Of a stretch of 64,000 nt of DNA, positions 42,996 through 50,384 are shown one piece after another (within the stretch, counting starts at the first letter, position 1; every line of letters begins with the position of its first letter). The translations under genes were made by a program, and so were the position numbers. The notes under the pieces are model-generated. The model ran no database searches, had not been told where the DNA came from, and saw only the letters and a program-made list of their open reading frames with translations. This DNA is from an uncultured Eubacteriales bacterium (lineage in GTDB: Bacteria; Bacillota; Clostridia; Oscillospirales; Ruminococcaceae). The stretch is from assembly GCA_900319075.1 (NCBI GenBank), contig ONMZ01000001.1:307126-371125 (forward strand), given 5' to 3'.

Positions 42996-43022
42996 ACATT
43001 CCCCTCCTTTTTATTGGATTTT

Positions 43023-43064
43023 AAAAATGACCTGACTTACCGTTGAAGCTAAGCAGGTCATTTT
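43023..43064 (-). terminator. Hairpin between the AAA ATPase and its partner gene
   Basis: An 11-bp stem AAAATGACCTG/CAGGTCATTTT with a bulge and an inner CTTA/TAAG pair. On the minus strand it is followed by TTTTTAAAA. It sits in the middle of the locus, so it probably lowers the downstream genes' expression rather than ending the operon. Confidence 0.75.
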
Positions 43065-43084
43065 GTTGCAGCAATATCAGCACA

Positions 43085-44659
43085 TCAATACAGCTTCTGC
43101 AAACGCTCAAGGTATGCAATAGATTCCTTCATACTATTGCTGCCAAAGGTTTTTCTCAGATATGTACAAAGATCTCTCAGCTCGTCACGCAGCATTGAAA
43201 GGTTCAGGGATTCAAACTTTCTGAATATCTTTGTAGCCATTACATAATCTATACCGTCGAGCTCATCTCCGCCGCAGGCAACATATACCGGAACAAACAG
43301 ACCCATCTGCTTGATAATACGGTTACCGAAAGCAACTCTGAGCTTTTCGATTACCCACAGATCAAGATGCTGTATCTTCTTCAGGTTCTCCTCACTTATA
43401 GGATATTTCTTGAAAGCTTCCTCGAAAAGCTCGTTAAGGTGTTCATATCCCAGTGTAAGAGGCGGTGTATCCGGTGCATCAAAAGCAATACCCTTTGCAT
43501 CAAGGTTGATAGGCTGAGCACGGTCATAAACCTTATCGGAAATAGCAAATGTAGAGTCGTCGTTATTTGCCGTACCGATATACCACACATTCTGCGGTAT
43601 CTTTATCATACCCTTATCCAGATTCTCCGGGTCGGTGCTCCAGACATTAGGAACAAGGTCCAGCTTCCACTCGTCTGCGTTAGGCATTTCCAGAATGGAC
43701 AGCATTTCTGCGAAGTAATACTCCACACGGGCTATGTTCATCTCATCCAGCAGGATAAGGTTAACGTCATTGTTAAAGCTGGATGAATATATCCTTTTGA
43801 GCACTTCTGTCTCGTTGAAGTTCTTAGTAAATTCGTTAAAGAATCCGAAAAGCTCTGTTCTGTCACGCCATGAAGGCTGTACAGAGGCGATAGTAGTATC
43901 AACGCCCAGGAACTTACCGAATGAGTACGGCAAAGATGTTTTACCTGTACCGGAAATACCCTGGAGGATGATAAGCTTGGTTGAAGCCATACCTGCTATA
44001 AACAGCCGTATAGTCTTAATGTCGTAGAAAAGGTGCATTCTGGAGCAGGCGAAGTTTCTGTAATCCTCACAGATCTGCTCAAGGGAAACGGTGTTATCAT
44101 ACTCCGGCGGAGTATATGTCTTGTAGAAATTATCCACCTCAAGCAATTTGGAGAAACGCTTGACAGTTGTGATGACCACGCCGTCCTGTGTCTGCTCCTC
44201 GCCCTGAGCCTCTCCCTCCTGACCATCACCAAGAGAGAGCGTACCGCCTGCTGTGCCGCCCCCAAGTGCCAGTGAGCCGCCGCCCATCTGAGCCACTTTC
44301 ATAGCCATGATCTCGTCTTTTTCCTTGGTCATTTTAAGTACCTGGCGCTGAAGCACGCCTATTTCCTCAAGCAGATCCTCATCGCTTACAAGGGAATGTC
44401 TGAATCGGATATACTTTCTGACAGCAAGGATTATCATAAATATAATAAGTGCAAAGATAGCAACAACAAGGATTATGGACAAGATAGCAAGTATCCACTC
44501 CAGAACGCCGAAGCTTTCGGAGTGAGCCTTGAATATGGTGATATAATTCTTGATATTGAATATCTGCTTTATTCCTTCCCAAAATCCTTTAAAAATACTT
44601 GCGAAACCTTTAAGAATTTCAGAAATAAAAACAAAGAACCATTCCAAAAAGTTACTCAT
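43085..44659 (-). CDS. Membrane-anchored McrB-like AAA+ ATPase
   Basis: A 524-residue protein. A hydrophobic span near residues 55-85 (WILAILSIILVVAIFALIIF) is followed by a linker and a C-terminal AAA+ module. Walker A is LQGISGTGKTSLPYSFGKFL near residue 235. Walker B is LILLDEMNIARVEYYFAEML near 300. The sensor/arginine region has VWYIGTANNDDSTFAISDKV near 365, typical of McrB, whose GTPase/AAA motif reads similar blocks. McrB normally has a DNA-binding head; here a membrane anchor stands in its place, so it may act at the membrane. Its partner is the DUF2357-like protein after the hairpin. Function unknown. Confidence 0.8.
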   Translation of the reverse strand: MSNFLEWFFVFISEILKGFASIFKGFWEGIKQIFNIKNYITIFKAHSESFGVLEWILAILSIILVVAIFALIIFMIILAVRKYIRFRHSLVSDEDLLEEIGVLQRQVLKMTKEKDEIMAMKVAQMGGGSLALGGGTAGGTLSLGDGQEGEAQGEEQTQDGVVITTVKRFSKLLEVDNFYKTYTPPEYDNTVSLEQICEDYRNFACSRMHLFYDIKTIRLFIAGMASTKLIILQGISGTGKTSLPYSFGKFLGVDTTIASVQPSWRDRTELFGFFNEFTKNFNETEVLKRIYSSSFNNDVNLILLDEMNIARVEYYFAEMLSILEMPNADEWKLDLVPNVWSTDPENLDKGMIKIPQNVWYIGTANNDDSTFAISDKVYDRAQPINLDAKGIAFDAPDTPPLTLGYEHLNELFEEAFKKYPISEENLKKIQHLDLWVIEKLRVAFGNRIIKQMGLFVPVYVACGGDELDGIDYVMATKIFRKFESLNLSMLRDELRDLCTYLRKTFGSNSMKESIAYLERLQKLY

Positions 44660-44700
44660 GTTTTCCTTGTTTTCCTTTCTATAAGATTTGGACAGCCTTA

Positions 44701-45459
44701 TTACTCAGCGCTCTTTTCCTTTTCCGCATCAGTTTCTGCTGTCTGCTGCTGTGCCTGCTCGGAGCTTTCCTCGCTGCCGGACTGTACAGCTTCAGTCTTC
44801 TGCTGTTTTTCACCGGCACTTTCCTGCTGAGCTTTTTTCTGCTCTGCAAGATACTCCTCGATGGCTCTTTTCTTGATCTCTTCCTCGTCAAGCTCAGGTG
44901 TCTTATCTCCCTGACGCATCTGTATAACTACCATTATAAGCTTAAACAGTTCAAACAGGAAGAATATCGCCATAGGTATAAGGATACATACCAAAAATCC
45001 TGTCTTGGTTTTAAGGAATTTCATAAGCCGTCCCAGCACAGGCATCCTGCTGCCTGTCCATTTTCCGATTATCTTGCTGGGATACACGATATATGTATCG
45101 TTCTGATCGTTATTATCACCCTTAGTGATAAAGCCTTTGGTGCCGTTATCGTCCTTTATCTCCACAATTCGGTGGGTATTGATAACGTTCTGTCCCTCAA
45201 CTATCTCGTTGGTCCAAAAGGAAATAACGTCATCCACTTTAAGCTCGTTTATGTCGTCTATCTCCTTGGCGATGATAAGGTCGCCTTTTTTGAAGGTAGG
45301 CTCCATTGAGTCCGACTCAACAGTCATCGGCATACGTCCGAAAAGGCTCGGAACACCGTTGTTCTTGTCTGAAGTGAATACCATTACGGTAATGAGCAGA
45401 GCAAAGATCAGAAGTATCCATGCCAGAACGCTCAGAACGATTTTAATTGTCTTTTTCAT
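44701..45459 (-). CDS. SipW/ER-type signal peptidase I (S26B)
   Basis: A 252-residue second signal peptidase of the His type. The N-terminal span is KIVLSVLAWILLIFALLITV. The serine sits in VESDSMEPTFKKGDLIIAKE near residue 51, NTHRIVEIKDDNGTKGFITK supplies His near 96, and GDNNDQNDTYIVYPSKIIGK follows. A second span is near 150 and a Glu/Gln-rich tail (residues 200-252) is likely cytoplasmic. It lies 22 bp after the TasA-like membrane protein gene, its likely substrate or partner. Confidence 0.88.
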   Translation of the reverse strand: MKKTIKIVLSVLAWILLIFALLITVMVFTSDKNNGVPSLFGRMPMTVESDSMEPTFKKGDLIIAKEIDDINELKVDDVISFWTNEIVEGQNVINTHRIVEIKDDNGTKGFITKGDNNDQNDTYIVYPSKIIGKWTGSRMPVLGRLMKFLKTKTGFLVCILIPMAIFFLFELFKLIMVVIQMRQGDKTPELDEEEIKKRAIEEYLAEQKKAQQESAGEKQQKTEAVQSGSEESSEQAQQQTAETDAEKEKSAE

Positions 45460-45481
45460 GATAAATCTTACCCCTTATAAC

Positions 45482-46306
45482 TTATGTATTCTCCACGATC
45501 CTGAAATCCATCTGCATTTTGATAACTCCCCCGATTATATCATCAATACAATCAGGATCGTTTCCCTCAAGCCAGATAACAACAGTGTATTTATTAGTAG
45601 CACCGGGCTCAAAATCCGAGACCTTTGTGTGCATTACCTGTGCAGAGGTAAGAAATTCCTTATCGCAATCGCTTTCTTTGCCGTTTCCGGTGGATTTGGT
45701 CTTTCCGTAGACCTCTTTTTCACCGTTGGTGTAAAGTGCCACACGGATCGCCTCATCGACATTTTTCGTGACATTTTGTATTGTAAGGTCGCCCTCGTAG
45801 GTTATGGTGTCCTTACCGGAATTATGTACATAAAATGTATAAGCGATATAGTTGCGCCCGTTATGGTTGCCGTTGACCTTATCAATATTGTCCGGAAGAT
45901 CGTTTCCGCTGATGTTTGTCATATCGTAGACAATATCTGCGGTAAGGACCGAGACGGTCTTGTCAAATTCAGGCGTCTCCGACAGGGAAAGTCCCTGATT
46001 GACCATGTCGTACTTGTTGACCTTTATGGTAAAGCTTCCGTACTTATTATAAAAATAAGATATTGCATAGCCTATGGCGATAAAGCCGATAAGCGCAACG
46101 GTTATAAGTCCGGTGACCCGCATCAGAACGGTATACTTTTTGACTTCTTTTGCTGTACGTCTTATGTGCAAAGCATCACGAAGAGCGGTTTCTTTATCTT
46201 TATCCTTTGCCTTTGCGCTTTCCTTTACGGCAGCTTCCGTAGATTCGTCAAGCTCTTTGTTTTCAGCCTCTGTCTGAGCTGCCTTTTGTTTATCCTTTTT
46301 GCTCAT
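45482..46306 (-). CDS. TasA/camelysin-like membrane-anchored protein
   Basis: About 274 residues. A charged cytoplasmic part of some 60 residues is followed by a membrane span near residue 68-88 (VTGLITVALIGFIAIGYAISY). The rest is a strand-rich outside domain with NISGNDLP and NGRNYIAYTFYVHNSGKD, then GATNKYTVVIWLEGNDPDCI and the end IKMQMDFRIVENT. The last block (VVIWLEGNDP) is common in SipW-linked camelysin/TasA-type proteins. It lacks a cleavable signal and probably stays anchored. The ATG at 46306 or a TTG at 46312 could start; AAAGGAGGT precedes both. It heads the SipW-AAA gene series. Confidence 0.68.
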   Translation of the reverse strand: MSKKDKQKAAQTEAENKELDESTEAAVKESAKAKDKDKETALRDALHIRRTAKEVKKYTVLMRVTGLITVALIGFIAIGYAISYFYNKYGSFTIKVNKYDMVNQGLSLSETPEFDKTVSVLTADIVYDMTNISGNDLPDNIDKVNGNHNGRNYIAYTFYVHNSGKDTITYEGDLTIQNVTKNVDEAIRVALYTNGEKEVYGKTKSTGNGKESDCDKEFLTSAQVMHTKVSDFEPGATNKYTVVIWLEGNDPDCIDDIIGGVIKMQMDFRIVENT

Positions 46307-46389
46307 AAGCAAGTATACCTCCTTTCAGCATTATTGGTATTTATTTTAGGATCAGATACTATATATAATGCAAGCTGACCGTGCAGACG

Positions 46390-47169
46390 TCAGGTGGACT
46401 CCTGAACGGACTGCTCATATGTTCTTGGTCTGATGTACTTTCGCTGCATCCAGTCCCCCGTGTAGTTCCCCACACACAGATTGCAGCCGAGAGAAGCGAT
46501 CTTATCTCCCTGGTCGGCGTTTTGCACCTCGGTAGCTATTGGTATGCAGTCAATGGAAATAATATAATCAATAGACGAGCGCACCCATTTTTCGTGGTTA
46601 TCGCCCCCCATTGCCTCGTTAGTATATATTCCGCTCATCATAACGAAATCCACCGGATAGTCCGAAAGGAGCATAGCCGGGCTGTCATCGCCGCCAAAGG
46701 AATTGAGCATAAACCTGTAGCCCTCTCTTTGGAGCAGGGTCATCGTTTTTACGGCAGTTCCGTCCTTTTCGCCGTACAAAGCCGAATTAAGCTCAAAGCA
46801 CACATGATCCGGGTGGATATGAAATGCGCTTGATAGCTCCTGCAATCCCTTTACGCAGTCGTCACGCTTTAAAAAGCTGACCGGGATAGGGATAGAGATA
46901 AAGCGGTAATCTATATCTCTTTTTTTAAAATTTTCAATAGTGTCGCTAAGATGATAAAACTCCAGCGGCAAAAACTCAGCGGCACGGTCGGGATAAGCTT
47001 CAAGCACCGGCAGATATTCGCCGGGGAAGATCACACCTTTTGAGGGGCTGTTCATACGGAAGGTGGACTGGTAAGCCAGGAACTCTCCCGAAAGGGCGTT
47101 GCCGATAGGGCGGAAATACTGTTCAAGCGCACGAAGACCGCCCACAGTCGCAGTATTTTTTACCTTCAA
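46390..47169 (-). CDS. Degenerate EAL-domain protein (likely inactive)
   Basis: About 260 residues of the EAL fold of c-di-GMP phosphodiesterases, with the catalytic set worn away. The EAL position reads YQST, ELTE is replaced by FELNSAL, DDFGxGYSS by LNSFGGDDSPAMLL, and KID by MMSGIY. So it should be an inactive c-di-GMP binder or a protein scaffold. The TTG at 47169 is used as start: the promoter at 47231-47259 puts transcription from about 47224, so longer frames to 47271 would start before the promoter. GGGGTG is 6 nt before it. It is divergent from the TasA-like gene. Confidence 0.7.
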   Translation of the reverse strand: MKVKNTATVGGLRALEQYFRPIGNALSGEFLAYQSTFRMNSPSKGVIFPGEYLPVLEAYPDRAAEFLPLEFYHLSDTIENFKKRDIDYRFISIPIPVSFLKRDDCVKGLQELSSAFHIHPDHVCFELNSALYGEKDGTAVKTMTLLQREGYRFMLNSFGGDDSPAMLLSDYPVDFVMMSGIYTNEAMGGDNHEKWVRSSIDYIISIDCIPIATEVQNADQGDKIASLGCNLCVGNYTGDWMQRKYIRPRTYEQSVQEST

Positions 47170-47230
47170 GCCACTCACCCCGCTTATTATAAATGTGCAT
47201 AAGTTAAAAAAGTATAATTTATTCGTAAAT

Positions 47231-47259
47231 ATTATACTTGATTTTGTGCTATTTGTCAA
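47231..47259 (-). promoter_or_regulatory. Consensus promoter of the EAL-like gene
   Basis: On the minus strand, -35 TTGACA (47259-47254), 17 bp, -10 TATAAT (47236-47231): a full consensus match. It defines the start of the EAL-like protein by ruling out upstream codons. Confidence 0.9.
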
Positions 47260-47447
47260 GCAAAATGGCATTATTTATCATCAAAAAGCATGGTTTTTAA
47301 AAATAATAAGACAAGTTTTTTAAACAAATCAAACATATGCAACAATGACCGAAATCGTTTTATATACGTTTTGCACAAAACGAGGGAAATGCTGGGGATA
47401 TATTTTACAAATTTGTTTTCTGAAAGAAACAAAATACCAAAATTCTA
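47260..47447. other. Divergent intergenic stretch, no gene seen
   Basis: AT-rich sequence between the promoters of the EAL-like and TasA-like genes. A GTTTT/AAAAC pair near 47375-47405 is the only structure noticed. Confidence 0.6.
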
Positions 47448-47476
47448 TTGACAAAACCTCACAAAGAATGTATACT
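47448..47476 (+). promoter_or_regulatory. Strong promoter of the TasA-like gene
   Basis: -35 TTGACA (47448-47453), 17 bp, -10 TATACT (47471-47476). It is followed by a structured leader of about 115 nt before the ATG at 47598. Confidence 0.88.
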
Positions 47477-47482
47477 TTAAGA

Positions 47483-47570
47483 CAAGGAAACGGAAATAAC
47501 TATTCACATTAGGGTTTCCTGAAAGAAGTTAACCGGTACCTCGCTCGGCTATGGCGGAAGGTACAAAAAC
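47483..47570 (+). promoter_or_regulatory. Structured leader RNA of unknown class
   Basis: Two stems can be read: AGGAAAC (47485-47491) with GTTTCCT (47514-47520), and GTACCT (47536-47541) with AGGTAC (47559-47564) enclosing CGC/GCG. No T-tract follows, so it is not an attenuator. It does not match the c-di-GMP, TPP, SAM, cobalamin or purine riboswitch consensus that I know. Confidence 0.5.
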
Positions 47571-47597
47571 AAAATTCTTTTGAAAGGGGAATTTATT

Positions 47598-48413
47598 ATG
47601 ACAAATACAAAGAAGAAAAACGGCAATAAGAGAAAACTGTTAGGCGCAGTTGGAATGCTCACAGTTTCCGCAGCAATGCTTGTTTCGTCAACATTCGCTT
47701 GGTTCTCGATGAACAAGAAGGTTACAGCTCAGACAATGACTATTTCAGCTAAGTCGGATAGCACATTCCTTTTGATCAGCAAAACAAACACAGCCGCAGC
47801 AGACATTCAGGCCGAAAAGAAAACATTAGTTAATGATTTGGCTGATACTGCTGACAAAACTACTTTGATACCCTCTACTCCGGCAGTATCAGATGATTTG
47901 ACAACTTATGCTACTCCGTTGACCGGTGCTTCTGCTATAACAAATCAAGCAACAGCAGCTGTACAGTCAAACTGGTGGACTGCAAACAGCAGCGATCCTG
48001 CAAACGCAACAACCAATACTATTAACGTAACTAAGCTTACAGCTGATAATTTCAGCGAATATGTAATCAAGAAGACTGTTTACCTGACAGTTGCTAAGGG
48101 TGCAAATAATGCAACTAACCTCTCAGTTACACCTACATTCACCAAGAAGGAAGGTACTGCAACAGATTACAGTGGTGTTAAAGTTCTTGTAGCTACAAGT
48201 GATGGCGGATTTGCAACACTCACCAAGGATAGCACAAAGACCGATATCAAGGGCTCTAATACAGCATTGACAGACACAACAGTTCTTACTGTTGACCTCT
48301 ACATCTACTATGATGGTAAGGACAGCACAGTTTATTCTAACAACTATGATAAGCTTGCAGGTGCAGATGTAACCTTCGATTTTGAAGTTGAGCCGATAGT
48401 TCCTACAACCTAA
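47598..48413 (+). CDS. TasA-like exported protein with SipW-type signal peptide
   Basis: About 271 residues. The N-terminus (KRKLLGAVGMLTVSAAMLVS, then STFAWFSMNKKVTAQTM) matches the SipW-cognate signal: a hydrophobic core ending in an AW-F junction like TasA's, followed by a V-A-T stretch. The mature part is rich in Thr, Ala, Ser and Asp with few charged or aromatic residues, strand-like, without cysteine, and ends YDKLAGADVTFDFEVEPIVP. This suits a secreted fibre subunit cleaved by one of the two His-type signal peptidases encoded 2-7 kb away. AAAGGGG is 8 nt before the ATG; a start six codons earlier lies on that site. A strong promoter and terminator suggest high expression. Confidence 0.8.
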   Translation: MTNTKKKNGNKRKLLGAVGMLTVSAAMLVSSTFAWFSMNKKVTAQTMTISAKSDSTFLLISKTNTAAADIQAEKKTLVNDLADTADKTTLIPSTPAVSDDLTTYATPLTGASAITNQATAAVQSNWWTANSSDPANATTNTINVTKLTADNFSEYVIKKTVYLTVAKGANNATNLSVTPTFTKKEGTATDYSGVKVLVATSDGGFATLTKDSTKTDIKGSNTALTDTTVLTVDLYIYYDGKDSTVYSNNYDKLAGADVTFDFEVEPIVPTT

Positions 48414-48464
48414 TTTAATCAATCGCTTGAAACGCTAATTCAGCGAAACCTAATATAGCCGAAG

Positions 48465-48498
48465 CTCACCCGGTACTTTGTACCGGGTGAGTCATTTT
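48465..48498 (+). terminator. Strong terminator of the TasA-like gene
   Basis: A perfect 12-bp stem CTCACCCGGTAC (48465-48476) with GTACCGGGTGAG (48480-48491) and a 3-nt loop, then TCATTTTTA. Confidence 0.92.
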
Positions 48499-48540
48499 TA
48501 TGCCCTTTTCCCCGTCGGTGCTCCCCTTTGTCCCCTGCCC

Positions 48541-48570
48541 TTGACATATTAAGGCGCTTTAATGTATAAT
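48541..48570 (+). promoter_or_regulatory. Promoter of the folate operon
   Basis: -35 TTGACA (48541-48546), 18 bp, -10 TATAAT (48565-48570), 31 bp before the folC ATG. The short leader leaves no room for a riboswitch. Confidence 0.85.
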
Positions 48571-48601
48571 TACTATATAATCTATTCACAGGAGCAGGAA
48601 T

Positions 48602-49918
48602 ATGAATTACAGCCAGACTCTCAAATACCTGTCCGATGCTGAAAAATTCGGCATTATCCCCGGCCTTGACAGCATAAAAAGGCTTTGTGCAAAGCTGGGC
48701 GATCCCCAAAAAAGGCTAAATATTATCCATATCGCCGGTACAAACGGAAAAGGCTCGGTGGGCTGCTTTTTGGAAAGTGTCCTGCGCTGTGCTGGCTATA
48801 AGACCGGGCGGTTTGTTTCTCCGGGGGTAATGGACGAACTTGAAATAATACAGCTTTGCGGAGAAAATATCTCACAAAGTGACTTTTCACAAATTATTAC
48901 CCTTGTCCGCTCCGCCGCAGATGAGATCGTTAAAAGCGGTTTTCCTCACCCGACCCTGTTTGAACTGCAAACCGCCGCAGCTTTCTGCTTTTTTGCACAA
49001 AAAAACTGTGAGATCGCCCTTGTTGAGGTGGGTATGGGGGGCAAGGAGGATTCCACCAACGTTATCGACTCTTCCCTGCTGTCGGTGATAACGCCCATCA
49101 GCCTTGAACATACAAAATTTCTCGGCAGCACCATTGAACAGATCGCCTCCCACAAGGGCGGCATAATCAAAAAAAACGGCTGTGTTGTGAGTGCTTTGCA
49201 AACCGCCGGCGCAATGAAGGTGCTCAAAGATATCTGCCTGCGGCAGTCTGCCCGGCTTACCGTAAGCGATCCACAGCTAATCTCAAAGCGGGAATATTCC
49301 CCTACATCACAAAGTTTTTCCTATAAGGGACTTGAAAATATAAAGCTCTCCCTTCTTGGCACATTCCAAATGGAAAACGCCGCCCTGGCGATCGATGCCT
49401 GTATGATACTGCGTGATAAAGGATATAAGATCACAAACGGAGATATTTTAAAGGGGCTTGCCGGTGCAAGGTGGCAGGGGCGCTTTGAGGTCATCAGGGG
49501 ATCATCGCCTACCTTTATTATCGACGGCGCACACAACCCAAGCGGCGCACAAAAGCTTATGGAAACTCTTGACAAGACTTTTGCTCATCGGCGTATCACC
49601 TATATATTCGGCACTTTCAAGGATAAAGACTATGAAAGCATAGCTGAGCTTACCGCAAAACGTGCGGAAATGATCTATACCATACCCACAAAGGGCAAGC
49701 GTGGGCTGAGCGCACAGGAGCTTGCAAAGACTGCGGCAAAATATAACCCCAACGTCAAAGCTATGCCCTCGCCGCAGCAGGCAGTTAAACAATGCCTGAA
49801 CAGCAGCTGCGACCTTGTGCTGGCATTCGGCTCGCTGTCTTTTCTGAAAGAGATCAAAGATACAATAAACGGGGAGTATAATAATGGAACTGAGATACCA
49901 CAAGATCTTAAAGCATAA
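48602..49918 (+). CDS. folC: Folylpolyglutamate synthase/dihydrofolate synthase FolC
   Basis: A 438-residue Mur-ligase-fold enzyme adding glutamate to dihydropteroate and folates. It starts NYSQTLKYLSDAEKFGIIPG. The ATP loop HIAGTNGKGSVGCFLESVL is near residue 45, FVSPGVMDELEIIQLCGENI follows near 75, and ALVEVGMGGKEDSTNVID near 140. The typical SPISLEHTKFLG block reads TPISLEHTKFLGSTIEQIAS. The C-terminal domain has FIIDGAHNPSGAQKLM near 305. GGAGCAGG is upstream of the ATG. It heads folC-HD-folP-folBK-folA, in which all junctions overlap or are under 15 bp. Confidence 0.95.
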   Translation: MNYSQTLKYLSDAEKFGIIPGLDSIKRLCAKLGDPQKRLNIIHIAGTNGKGSVGCFLESVLRCAGYKTGRFVSPGVMDELEIIQLCGENISQSDFSQIITLVRSAADEIVKSGFPHPTLFELQTAAAFCFFAQKNCEIALVEVGMGGKEDSTNVIDSSLLSVITPISLEHTKFLGSTIEQIASHKGGIIKKNGCVVSALQTAGAMKVLKDICLRQSARLTVSDPQLISKREYSPTSQSFSYKGLENIKLSLLGTFQMENAALAIDACMILRDKGYKITNGDILKGLAGARWQGRFEVIRGSSPTFIIDGAHNPSGAQKLMETLDKTFAHRRITYIFGTFKDKDYESIAELTAKRAEMIYTIPTKGKRGLSAQELAKTAAKYNPNVKAMPSPQQAVKQCLNSSCDLVLAFGSLSFLKEIKDTINGEYNNGTEIPQDLKA

Positions 49919-50372
49919 GCTTTTTATAGATTCGGTAAGAGATATTGAAAAAAAAGAATCCAGCCGTATTTTCTGCCGTCACGGCATGGAACACCTTTTT
50001 GATGTTGCAAGAATAGCCTATATTATGGCGCTTGAAGAAGGGTGCAGCATTAGTAAAGATATTATCTACGCCACCTGCCTTCTTCACGACATCGGCAGAG
50101 GTGATGAGTATGAAATGGGTGTATCCCATAACCTGGCAGGGGCAAAAAAAGCTGCGGTGATACTTAAAGACTGTGACTACGACGAAAAAGAGATAGCTGA
50201 AATGACCAAAGCCATAAAGACCCACGGTCACGACGGATATCCATCGGACGCAACCGATCTTCAAAGACTTTTGTGCACTGCCGATAAACTTTCAAGGCTC
50301 TGTTTCAACTGCGCTGCGTATGATGAATGCAACTGGGCGGCGGAAAAAAGAAACGAGAAGCTTGAATACTAA
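49884..50372 (+). CDS. HD-domain phosphohydrolase in the folate operon
   Basis: A 162-residue HD-fold metal hydrolase. The metal ligands are seen as RHGMEHLFDVARIAYIMAL near residue 33, CLLHDIGRGDEYEMG near 70 with the His-Asp pair, SHNLAGA and a final KTHGHDGYP region near 112. The start overlaps folC by 35 bp and the stop is 13 bp before folP. HD proteins act on phosphate esters of nucleotides or pterins. Its place in the folate operon hints at a pterin step, such as removal of phosphate from dihydroneopterin triphosphate, but this is inference. Confidence 0.75.
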   Translation: MELRYHKILKHKLFIDSVRDIEKKESSRIFCRHGMEHLFDVARIAYIMALEEGCSISKDIIYATCLLHDIGRGDEYEMGVSHNLAGAKKAAVILKDCDYDEKEIAEMTKAIKTHGHDGYPSDATDLQRLLCTADKLSRLCFNCAAYDECNWAAEKRNEKLEY

Positions 50373-50384
50373 GGAGACTGGTAA

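Noticed and set aside
47170-47271. A longer start for the EAL-like protein
   Set aside because: The consensus promoter at 47231-47259 lies inside that stretch, so the longer start would not be transcribed from it.
47483-47570. A c-di-GMP riboswitch before the TasA-like gene
   Set aside because: The GCAAACC, GNRA loop and GACGCAAAGC parts of the class I consensus are absent; only two plain stems are seen.
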